Of a stretch of 11,886 bases of DNA, positions 1 to 5,826 are shown piece after piece. The DNA is taken from positions 1 through 11,886 of the forward strand of contig JAFGIZ010000194.1 in NCBI GenBank assembly GCA_016929365.1, given 5' to 3'. The notes below the pieces were generated by a model, which was not told the origin of the DNA, made no database searches, and was given only the letters and a program-made list of their open reading frames with translations. Within the stretch, counting starts at the first letter, position 1; every line of letters begins with the position of its first letter. The stretch comes from Lentisphaerota bacterium (lineage in GTDB: Bacteria; Verrucomicrobiota; Kiritimatiellia; UBA8416; JAFGIZ01). Made by a program: the position numbers and the translations under genes.

Positions 1-1247
<1,247 letters not shown>

Positions 1248-1254
1248 AACCTGT

Positions 1255-1260
1255 CTCTCC
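1255..1260 (-). promoter_or_regulatory. Ribosome binding site of ilvB
   Basis: GGAGAG, seven bases before the ATG at 1247, on the minus strand. It lies directly after the T-run of the attenuator terminator, so ilvB can only be translated from transcripts that read through. It fixes the ilvB start. Confidence 0.75.
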
Positions 1261-1270
1261 CCAAACAAAA

Positions 1271-1299
1271 AACCCACCGCTGTTCCGTCGCGGTGGGTT
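1271..1299 (-). terminator. Intrinsic terminator of the ilvB attenuator
   Basis: On the minus strand AACCCACCGC pairs perfectly with GCGGTGGGTT: a 10-bp stem with a 9-base loop, continuing into TTTTGTTT. It sits between the leader peptide stop codon (1330) and the ilvB ribosome binding site. That position is expected for an attenuator rather than for the end of an upstream gene, since no other minus-strand gene precedes it. Confidence 0.88.
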
Positions 1300-1351
1300 G
1301 TACTGCGGTTTACGGGAACGTCCAGGACGTTACACCCGCCTTCCCACCGCG
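1289..1351 (-). promoter_or_regulatory. Antiterminator pairing of the ilvB leader
   Basis: CGCGGTGGG (minus strand of 1343-1351, inside leader codons 28-32) is exactly complementary over 9 bases to CCCACCGCG (minus strand of 1289-1297), which is the 5' arm of the terminator hairpin. The two structures exclude each other. This is the segment 2:3 versus 3:4 arrangement of classical leader-peptide attenuators. A segment 1 that would mask segment 2 is less clear: GCGCAC in codons 16-18 can pair with GTGCGC in codons 24-25 or 27-28. Confidence 0.8.
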
Positions 1352-1437
1352 GGGCGCACCAGGCGCACAACACCCGGTACGAGCCGTGCGCGCAAGTCTA
1401 CCGTGACACCCGTTGCGATGGAAAGCTTCCAATTCAT
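1330..1437 (-). CDS. ilvB leader (attenuator) peptide, 35 aa
   Basis: A short open frame MNWKLSIATGVTVDLRARLV (residues 1-20) followed by PGVVRLVRPAVGRRV and a TAA stop. Thirteen of 35 residues are branched-chain (8 Val, 4 Leu, 1 Ile), and the Val/Leu codons cluster at residues 11-31, just before and over the antiterminator segment. E. coli ilvBN has a Val/Leu-rich leader peptide (IvbL) in the same place, and the logic is the same: a ribosome starved for charged tRNA-Val or tRNA-Leu stalls, the antiterminator forms and ilvB is transcribed. No Shine-Dalgarno sequence is visible, and the predicted transcript begins only about four bases before this ATG. The frame stays open further upstream, but the proposed promoter lies inside that extension, so only this start fits. 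The peptide itself probably has no function beyond being translated. Confidence 0.8.
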   Translation of the reverse strand: MNWKLSIATGVTVDLRARLVPGVVRLVRPAVGRRV

Positions 1438-1447
1438 AACGCACGCA

Positions 1448-1476
1448 AGCCTAGGGGCTGCAGCAGGGGCGGTCAA
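1448..1476 (-). promoter_or_regulatory. Sigma70-type promoter of the ilvB leader
   Basis: On the minus strand TTGACC (1471-1476) is followed by a 17-base spacer and TAGGCT (1448-1453). Transcription is predicted to start near 1441, only a few bases before the leader peptide ATG at 1437. The -35 box matches consensus at five of six positions; the -10 box is weaker. Confidence 0.6.
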
Positions 1477-1491
1477 GCGGAAAATCCGCCG

Positions 1492-1622
1492 TTTCGGAAG
1501 GACGGGTGCCACCCCGTCCGGCGTATTATGGGAGTGTGGGAGTGTGGGAGAATTTCAGACAGGATCAACAGGATTGACGGGATGGGGCGCTCCCCGGAGG
1601 GCCCGGCTCCGTCCGGGCCGGG
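1492..1622. repeat. Composite intergenic repeat, copy 1
   Basis: The parts, in order, are: hairpin A, GGACGGG/CCCGTCC (1500-1519); a G-rich tract with tandem gtgtgggag; a 34-base block (1557-1590) identical to 2465-2498 and containing caggatcaacaggattgacg; and hairpin B, GGCCCGG/CCGGGCC (1600-1619) with a 6-base loop. The unit lies between the divergent ilvB leader promoter and the promoter of the next plus-strand gene. No coding frame is convincing. Similar aggatnaacaggatt repeats are, from memory, common between genes in PVC-group genomes. Confidence 0.8.
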
Positions 1623-1653
1623 CGTGCGAGGCGCCGCGGGACAGGACCTTGCT

Positions 1654-1682
1654 TTGACTTCTGAGCGGCCGGAGTGTACAGT
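1654..1682 (+). promoter_or_regulatory. Sigma70-type promoter, predicted leaderless start
   Basis: TTGACT (1654-1659), a 17-base spacer, then TACAGT (1677-1682). The expected transcription start (about 1689-1690) coincides with the ATG at 1690. No Shine-Dalgarno sequence lies between, so the mRNA is probably leaderless. Confidence 0.65.
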
Positions 1683-1689
1683 ACCGGAT

Positions 1690-2385
1690 ATGAAATGGGC
1701 GTTGCTGCTGATGCTGTCGCTGGCCGCCGCGGCCCCGGCTTACGAGTTCTCGCGCTACCGCGTGATTCTCGACCGCGAGCCGTTCGGCACGCCCCCGCCG
1801 CGCCCGGATCCCGCTGCGCAGGAACCGCAGGTGGTCAAACCCGCCCGGTCGTTCGTGGACGAGCTGCGCATCCGGATGTGCGCGATTACGGAGCATCCGG
1901 ATTTCGGGGTGCGGGTCGGGTTTCTCGCGGCCGCGTCGCCGGGGTCGAAGGAAATGAAGAGCTACTACATGGAAGTCGGCGAAACGCGCGACGGGATCAC
2001 CGTGGCGGACGCGGAGGTGGATGACGAGTCCGCCCTGTTGCAGCGCGGCGGGCAGGAAGCGTGGATTTTCATGAACCAGAGCCGGCAGGCGCCGGCCGGC
2101 GCGCCGTCCATTTCATTGGCCGAGGCCGCGCAGGCCGTACAGGCGCCGGAGCGCAAGTCGTACGCCGAACGGTTGCGCGAGCGGCGCGAAGCGCGGCGCA
2201 AACACATGGAAGCCAAGGAGCCGCCGCAGCTTACCGGCGAAGACCTGGAGAAGCATCTCAAGGAATACCAGATGGAGTTAATCCGCGCGGGCGGCGCGCT
2301 GGGTCCGCCCTTGCCGATCCCGCTCACGAAAGAAATGGACGATCAGCTTGTCGCCGAGGGCGTCCTGCCGCCGCTGGAGGAGTGA
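1690..2385 (+). CDS. Secreted protein of unknown function, 231 aa
   Basis: Not recognised as a named family. Residues 1-18 (MKWALLLMLSLAAAAPAY) are a typical signal peptide, so the product is periplasmic or exported. A Pro-rich stretch follows (PFGTPPPRPDPAAQEPQ, about 33-49). Next comes a compact domain (about 56-135) with alternating beta-like segments, DELRIRMCAITEHPDFGVRV, then SYYMEVGE, DGITVADAEVDDESALL and AWIFM. After that is a highly charged, probably helical stretch (YAERLRERREARRKHMEAKE, about 158-177), then an acidic tail. The layout of anchor, proline linker and small beta domain loosely recalls PilP/GspC-type pilus or type II secretion accessory proteins; this is a weak inference with no diagnostic motif. 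The ATG at 1690 is chosen because it gives the signal peptide and matches the promoter; the frame is open upstream through repeat DNA. The gene stands alone, flanked by two repeat copies. Confidence 0.8.
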   Translation: MKWALLLMLSLAAAAPAYEFSRYRVILDREPFGTPPPRPDPAAQEPQVVKPARSFVDELRIRMCAITEHPDFGVRVGFLAAASPGSKEMKSYYMEVGETRDGITVADAEVDDESALLQRGGQEAWIFMNQSRQAPAGAPSISLAEAAQAVQAPERKSYAERLRERREARRKHMEAKEPPQLTGEDLEKHLKEYQMELIRAGGALGPPLPIPLTKEMDDQLVAEGVLPPLEE

Positions 2386-2399
2386 GCGGCCGTCCATCG

Positions 2400-2542
2400 T
2401 TCCGGAGGGACGGGTTCCGCGCCGTCCGGCGGATGGCGGGGGTGTGGGAGTCTGGGAGAATTCTAGACAGGATCAACAGGATTGACGGGATGGGGCGCGC
2501 GGTGTGTCCCCCTCGGAGGGCCCGGCGCCGTCCGGGCCGGGC
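2400..2542. repeat. Composite intergenic repeat, copy 2
   Basis: Same order of parts as the copy at 1492-1622: hairpin A (GGACGG 2408-2413 with CCGTCC 2422-2427), a gtgtgggag-type tract, the identical 34-base block (2465-2498), and hairpin B (GGCCCGG 2519-2525 with CCGGGCC 2532-2538). It begins about 14 bases after the stop codon at 2385, so hairpin B could also limit read-through, but no T-run follows it. About ten extra bases separate the block from hairpin B compared with copy 1. Confidence 0.8.
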
Positions 2543-2564
2543 CGGAAAAAGTGTCGAAATTGAG

Positions 2565-2593
2565 TTGACGCGCGGAGAATCGAAGCGTAGATT
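2565..2593 (+). promoter_or_regulatory. Upstream promoter P1 of the surface-protein pair
   Basis: TTGACG (2565-2570), a 17-base spacer, TAGATT (2588-2593). A transcript from here would carry an untranslated leader of roughly 170 bases. The stretch from here to the gene is AT-richer than its surroundings and has no convincing open frame. Confidence 0.5.
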
Positions 2594-2677
2594 TAGAACT
2601 GTTGAAGATGGTTGTCGTCAGACGGAAAACAGGAAAACAGCCGTTTTTCAGGGGTAAAAAAAAGGGCGAAAAACCTG

Positions 2678-2706
2678 TTGACCGGCTTGACGGTTGAAGG
2701 TATAGT
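2678..2706 (+). promoter_or_regulatory. Strong sigma70-type promoter P2 of the surface-protein pair
   Basis: TTGACC (2678-2683), exactly 17 bases, TATAGT (2701-2706): five of six matches in each box. The expected start is near 2713, leaving about 57 bases of untranslated leader before the ATG at 2770. Confidence 0.75.
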
Positions 2707-2754
2707 TATAGTGGATTCAAGAAAAAGTGAGTCTAGCTGTTACAAGACACTACT

Positions 2755-2762
2755 AAGGAGGT
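2755..2762 (+). promoter_or_regulatory. Consensus ribosome binding site AAGGAGGT
   Basis: A full-length anti-Shine-Dalgarno match seven bases before the ATG at 2770. Together with promoter P2 it points to high expression of the downstream gene. Confidence 0.85.
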
Positions 2763-2769
2763 ACACATC

Positions 2770-3537
2770 ATGAAGCGTGTCTGGTTAAGTCTTCTCGCTC
2801 TCGCCTGCGTGGTTTCCCTTGCGGTGGCCGTGGAGGTTACGAGTGAGAACGTAGCAGGGGCCGTTCGGATAACGGTTCCGGACAAGAACGAGCTGGTTCT
2901 CGTGGGAACGTCCATGCTGCCGGTTGGCGGCGCCAATCCGACGTTGGCCGATATCTTCGGGACCGGTCAACTGGCAAGCTCGACGCTCATTGCTCAATGT
3001 GACCGTGTGTTCCTGTGGAATGAAGGAGACCAGTCGTATCAGATTTTTGCCCAGAAGCCGACGGGCGATTTTTATCTGACCAGCGATTGGGGCGGGGATC
3101 CTACGAATCCCGTGGTTGCGTTGGGGACGGCGATGTGGGTCAAGAGCGCGGGAGCTTCTCATCCCGTTACGCTGCTTGGCGAGGCTCCGACAGAGGATGA
3201 TTATACGACAGGCGTGGCCGGGAATGCGGGCAAGCCCTTCTTCTTCCTCTCGAATCCTTATCCCACGGCTGCCGATGTCCAGGGGCTGATCAACACGAAT
3301 GACGGTGCGAAAGCATCTTTTCTGATTGCCCAAGCGGACAGGATGTTTCTGTGGAATACAGCAACCCAGTCCTATCTCGTGTTGGCCTTGAAGGACGACA
3401 ATCAGTGGCGTGACGTAAACGACTGGGATGGCGATCCGGTAGATATTGACCTGGGTGTCGCCGAAGGGTTTCTTTTCAAGAGCTCTATGAACTTTGACTG
3501 GGTAGAGCCTCGGCCTTATGCCTGGCCGCTTCCCTGA
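2770..3537 (+). CDS. Secreted surface protein with an internal two-fold duplication, 255 aa
   Basis: The signal peptide MKRVWLSLLALACVVSLAVA (1-20) is followed by VEVTSENVAGAVRITVP, then two related modules of about 92 residues. IAQCDRVFLWNEGDQSY (74-90) matches IAQADRMFLWNTATQSY (166-182), DWGGDP (106-111) matches DWDGDP (198-203), and LGTAMWVKS (118-126) matches LGVAEGFLFKS (208-218). Each module looks all-beta, with a conserved FLWN strand. No enzyme motif, lipobox, C-terminal anchor or sorting signal is present. I recall proteins of this general look (signal peptide, V-x-S-x-N-V start, repeated W-N-G/W-x-GDP strands) from Verrucomicrobiota/Kiritimatiellota secretomes, where they are unnamed. 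The consensus ribosome binding site sets the start. It probably forms an operon with the PEP-CTERM gene 85 bases downstream. Its DNA is distinctly less GC-rich than the neighbouring genes. Function unknown; a structural or cell-surface role is an inference. Confidence 0.88.
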   Translation: MKRVWLSLLALACVVSLAVAVEVTSENVAGAVRITVPDKNELVLVGTSMLPVGGANPTLADIFGTGQLASSTLIAQCDRVFLWNEGDQSYQIFAQKPTGDFYLTSDWGGDPTNPVVALGTAMWVKSAGASHPVTLLGEAPTEDDYTTGVAGNAGKPFFFLSNPYPTAADVQGLINTNDGAKASFLIAQADRMFLWNTATQSYLVLALKDDNQWRDVNDWDGDPVDIDLGVAEGFLFKSSMNFDWVEPRPYAWPLP

Positions 3538-3606
3538 GTAGATACTGAGCTGAACAGGCAACAGACCGTGCTGCGGTAGAGGCAGCGCTGAACGGGGTTA
3601 ACATAA

Positions 3607-3614
3607 AAGGAGGA
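3607..3614 (+). promoter_or_regulatory. Ribosome binding site deciding a GTG start
   Basis: AAGGAGGA lies eight bases before the GTG at 3623. No ATG lies at suitable spacing, so this site supports the GTG as the real start of the PEP-CTERM gene. Confidence 0.75.
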
Positions 3615-3622
3615 ATATCACA

Positions 3623-4255
3623 GTGAGCAAGGTTTCGTACAAAGCCGTGTTGATCACTGTTGGACTGGCGCTGCTGTTAGTGCCGAGTGTTGTGCTAGCT
3701 GCCGGCTCATTCGAGTGGTACAACATATCGAGTTCAATAAGCGACCCCAATGGGGATCTAGTTCCCAATGACAGCACATGGGTGTTGCAGCTCTACGAAA
3801 GTCCGGATGCTACGGTTGATCCCTGGAGCACGTCTCCCTGGGGAGGCTCAGGTGCGACGGGACCGGCCGGGCCTACGGTAAACGACGTTTATACGGGCCT
3901 GGAAATCACATGGGCCAGTGGCGGGGCGGCGGGGTACTTCTATGCGTTTATTGACGGTACGGCCTCGGATTACGGTTTGACCAAGGACGACAATGTGTAC
4001 ACCGTATTGTGGAATAGTTCCACGGTAGGAAATGCCACATACTTCCTAGTGTTGGACGGTAGTCAGCCCTCGTTCTCGACCACGCCCTTTCCGTCAACGG
4101 ATCCCCCGGGCTCATACGATACCAGCGGTTCCCCCGGCGGCGTGCTGGGAGACGGCGAAGGCGGCGAGTGGCAGCTTGTGCCCGAGCCGGGCGCGATGTT
4201 CCTGTTCGCCCTTGGCGTCATGACCATTGCGGCACGGAGGAAGCTGCGCAAGTAA
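3623..4255 (+). CDS. PEP-CTERM sorting-domain protein, 210 aa
   Basis: An exported protein with a C-terminal sorting tail of the kind cleaved and anchored by exosortase in bacteria that make exopolysaccharide. The signal peptide is about residues 1-27 (ending VPSVVLAAG). The tail is VPEP (186-189), a hydrophobic helix GAMFLFALGVMTIAA (190-204), then RRKLRK, matching the PEP-CTERM plan of Val-Pro-Glu-Pro, membrane segment and basic end. The mature region is acidic and rich in Gly, Ser, Thr and Pro, with few charged-basic residues and no cysteine; NST and NSS occur as in other PEP-CTERM proteins. The GTG start is set by AAGGAGGA. It follows the duplicated-module protein by 85 bases without a clear terminator, and a hairpin closes the pair 25 bases after its stop. 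No exosortase gene is in this window. The ligand or role of the mature part is unknown. Confidence 0.92.
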   Translation: MSKVSYKAVLITVGLALLLVPSVVLAAGSFEWYNISSSISDPNGDLVPNDSTWVLQLYESPDATVDPWSTSPWGGSGATGPAGPTVNDVYTGLEITWASGGAAGYFYAFIDGTASDYGLTKDDNVYTVLWNSSTVGNATYFLVLDGSQPSFSTTPFPSTDPPGSYDTSGSPGGVLGDGEGGEWQLVPEPGAMFLFALGVMTIAARRKLRK

Positions 4256-4279
4256 CGCTTCATGATTAAATGAAAACGG

Positions 4280-4311
4280 AAACGGCCTCTCCCCTTCGGG
4301 AGGGGCCGTTT
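4280..4311 (+). terminator. Strong hairpin terminator after the PEP-CTERM gene
   Basis: AAACGGCCTCTCCC pairs with GGGAGGGGCCGTTT: a 14-bp stem with one G-U pair and the loop CTTC. On the plus strand only three Ts follow immediately, so termination may be partial and the next gene (ATG at 4328) could be reached by read-through. On the minus strand a T-rich stretch follows the same hairpin. Confidence 0.75.
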
Positions 4312-4327
4312 CGTATGGAGGAAAGAG

Positions 4328-4969
4328 ATGACTGTTAGGATCGTCATGGCGCTGCTCGTAAGCGTGTGCATGGGCACGGCCGGAGCCCGCGCCGCGGATG
4401 CGGAGACGGAGCCGGCCGCGGAGCCGGGTATCGTGCTGGTCGGGGTCGATCCGGGCGAGGACGGCCTGCTGGATCGCATCAGAGAGTTTGTCGAGAAGAA
4501 CTATTCCTGCCCCACGCGACTTGCCCCCGTGCCGGCGGCATGGCAGGACAAGCCGCGCTCCGGGCAGGCCGAAATCCTGGCCGCGCAGCTCAAGCCCGGC
4601 GACGTCTGCCTGGTGGCCGTGTACGACCGGGCTGAGGACACGGATTTCAGCACGGACCTCTACCCGGAACTTAGAACGGCGCTGGTGAACGCCGCGCGGG
4701 TCGAACGGATCGAGAAGGAGGGCGTCCCCGCGGAAGAGATGCACGAACGCATGGTGGAACGCGCCTGCATGCGGGCGATCGGCACGTTGATCGGCCTGGA
4801 ACCCTGCCCCTGGCCGCGCTGCTGCATGCACGTCCCGCCTCCGGATGTTTCGCACGAGGTCCGCGGCCGGAACCTTTGTCCGCCCTGCCAGGATAAGGCG
4901 GACCGGATCCTTCGGGAAAAGGGCGTCACCCTGTTGAAGGACGGCGCGCCGGCAAAGCCGGAAGGGTGA
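4328..4969 (+). CDS. Secreted archaemetzincin-like protein with a lost catalytic zinc site
   Basis: Archaemetzincins are zinc proteases with the signature HExxHxxGxxHCx4CxMx17CxxC. Here the signal peptide (about 1-22) is followed by GIVLVGVDPGEDGLLDRIRE (34-53) and LKPGDVCLVAVYDRAEDTDF (88-107), in the order expected for the family's N-terminal fold. At the signature, C160-x4-C165-x-M167-x16-C184-x2-C187 keeps the cysteine/methionine part almost exactly. The catalytic stretch reads RAIGTLIGLEP (149-159): the three zinc histidines are Arg149, Thr153 and Pro159, the catalytic Glu is Ala150, and only Gly156 remains. The length (213 aa) is near that of the family plus a signal peptide. Peptidase activity is therefore not expected; a structural zinc-binding or ligand-binding role is possible. 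The ribosome binding site GGAGGAAAG precedes the ATG. The gene sits 16 bases after a hairpin terminator and has no obvious promoter of its own. Homology is judged by eye but is fairly firm. Confidence 0.75.
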   Translation: MTVRIVMALLVSVCMGTAGARAADAETEPAAEPGIVLVGVDPGEDGLLDRIREFVEKNYSCPTRLAPVPAAWQDKPRSGQAEILAAQLKPGDVCLVAVYDRAEDTDFSTDLYPELRTALVNAARVERIEKEGVPAEEMHERMVERACMRAIGTLIGLEPCPWPRCCMHVPPPDVSHEVRGRNLCPPCQDKADRILREKGVTLLKDGAPAKPEG

Positions 4970-4977
4970 CGTCCGCG

Positions 4978-5679
4978 TTACCGCCTGCCCGTGACCTCCC
5001 GCCATTGGCCGGGCTTGAGGCCCTTCAGCGTGTAATTGCCGACGGCGGTGCGGACGAGGCGATGGACGGTCAAACCGGCGCGCCGGCACAGGCGGCGCAC
5101 CTGCTGATTGCGGCCTTCGCGCAGCACGAATTCCAGCACGGTCCGGCCGGGCTTGTCGCCCGCGCCCCGGACGACGGCCTCCGCCGGCCGGGTGCGGTAA
5201 CCGTCAATCGTCAGCGGCGCGCGGAGCGCCGCGAGCGCGCGGTCGTCGACCGCGCCGGAAACGGTGACCCGGTAGGTCTTGGCGTGGCCGTAACGGGGAT
5301 GGGTGAGCCGGTTGACGAGCTCGCCGTCCCCGGACAGGATCAGCAGTCCTTCGCTGTCCTTGTCCAGGCGGCCGGCGGGCACGAGGCGCGCGTCGCCCTC
5401 CGGTAGAAGCGCGTAAACGGTGCGGGCCGACTGACCCCGGGTGCTGCAGACGTAACCCCGGGGTTTGTAGAGCGCCAGCGTGCGCGGGGGCGGCGGGCGG
5501 GCGGGCAGCGGACGGCCGTCGAGCTGCACGTCGTCGGCTTCCGGAGCAACCCGCCGGCCCGGTTCCGTAACGACCGCCCCGCCGACACGGACCCGGCCGG
5601 CCCGTACCAGGTCCGCGGCGCGGCGGCGGGACGCCAGCCCGCGCGCGGCCAGGAAGCGGGTGAGGGGGACAGACTGCAC
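4978..5679 (-). CDS. S4-domain pseudouridine synthase (RsuA/RluB/RluE/RluF family)
   Basis: Converts a specific uridine in rRNA to pseudouridine; cytoplasmic. The 233 residues carry an N-terminal S4 RNA-binding domain (VPLTRFLAARGLASRRRAADL through VQLDGRPL, about 4-58), then the catalytic domain with YKPRGYVCS (71-79), the active-site motif PAGRLDKDSEGLLIL (101-115; catalytic Asp106), HPRYGHAKTYRVTV (117-130) and REGRNQQVRRLCRRAGL (187-203). The length fits RsuA-type enzymes. The DKDSEGLL wording is closest to the RluE/RluF side, but the target (16S or 23S) cannot be fixed by eye. No ATG lies near the S4 domain; the GTG at 5679 (peptide start M/V-QSVPLTRFL) is chosen, with GGGAGG about 14 bases upstream. 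The frame is open far upstream but only antisense to the next gene. The 3' end converges on the archaemetzincin-like gene with an 8-bp gap and no terminator. Confidence 0.9.
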   Translation of the reverse strand: MQSVPLTRFLAARGLASRRRAADLVRAGRVRVGGAVVTEPGRRVAPEADDVQLDGRPLPARPPPPRTLALYKPRGYVCSTRGQSARTVYALLPEGDARLVPAGRLDKDSEGLLILSGDGELVNRLTHPRYGHAKTYRVTVSGAVDDRALAALRAPLTIDGYRTRPAEAVVRGAGDKPGRTVLEFVLREGRNQQVRRLCRRAGLTVHRLVRTAVGNYTLKGLKPGQWREVTGRR

Positions 5680-5709
5680 GGGGTTTCGCGATGCCTCCCG
5701 ATGTCGGTG

Positions 5710-5729
5710 GGACGGCGTCCGCGCCGTCC
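5710..5729. repeat. Solitary hairpin-A type repeat
   Basis: GGACGGCG-TCCG-CGCCGTCC, a perfect 8-bp stem with a 4-base loop. It resembles hairpin A of the composite repeats at 1500-1519 and 2408-2427 but lacks the downstream block and hairpin B. It sits between two divergent genes and has no T-run on either side. Confidence 0.6.
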
Positions 5730-5751
5730 GCGGCGTTTCACAGGTAGCAAT

Positions 5752-5780
5752 AGATAATGGCAACCACCCCGTGTTGGCAA
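5752..5780 (-). promoter_or_regulatory. Candidate promoter of the pseudouridine synthase gene
   Basis: On the minus strand TTGCCA (5775-5780), a 17-base spacer, TTATCT (5752-5757); shifted by one base, the -10 could also be TATCTA. A modest match. A transcript from here would carry the hairpin at 5710-5729 in its leader. No equally good plus-strand promoter was found for the gene at 5827. Confidence 0.35.
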
Positions 5781-5826
5781 CCCGATTCGGCTTGTTTCTC
5801 GTGGACGGATGGAGTATACGCATGCC

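Noticed and set aside
1248..1480. T-box riboswitch upstream of ilvB
   Set aside because: No T-box consensus or specifier-type long stem is seen, and the leader is too short; the Val/Leu-rich frame with alternative hairpins explains the region better.
1492..2542. CRISPR-like array or insertion-sequence ends
   Set aside because: Only two copies about 0.9 kb apart with a gene between them, no regular spacers, no transposase and no terminal inverted repeats.
2603..2675. Small RNA or terminator between promoters P1 and P2
   Set aside because: There is a short ACGG/CCGT pairing before TTTTT, but the stem is too short to support a terminator.
2785..3561. A 258-codon minus-strand open frame opposite the duplicated-module gene
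   Set aside because: No ribosome binding site or motif, whereas the plus-strand gene has a signal peptide, duplicated modules, a promoter and a consensus ribosome binding site.
3570..3586. Terminator between the duplicated-module gene and the PEP-CTERM gene
   Set aside because: GCTGC/GCAGC gives only a 5-bp stem and no T-run follows, so the two genes are treated as one operon.
4112..5089. A 325-codon minus-strand open frame across the archaemetzincin-like gene
   Set aside because: It overlaps three better-supported genes on both strands, and its translation is low-complexity Arg/Gly/Ala/His.
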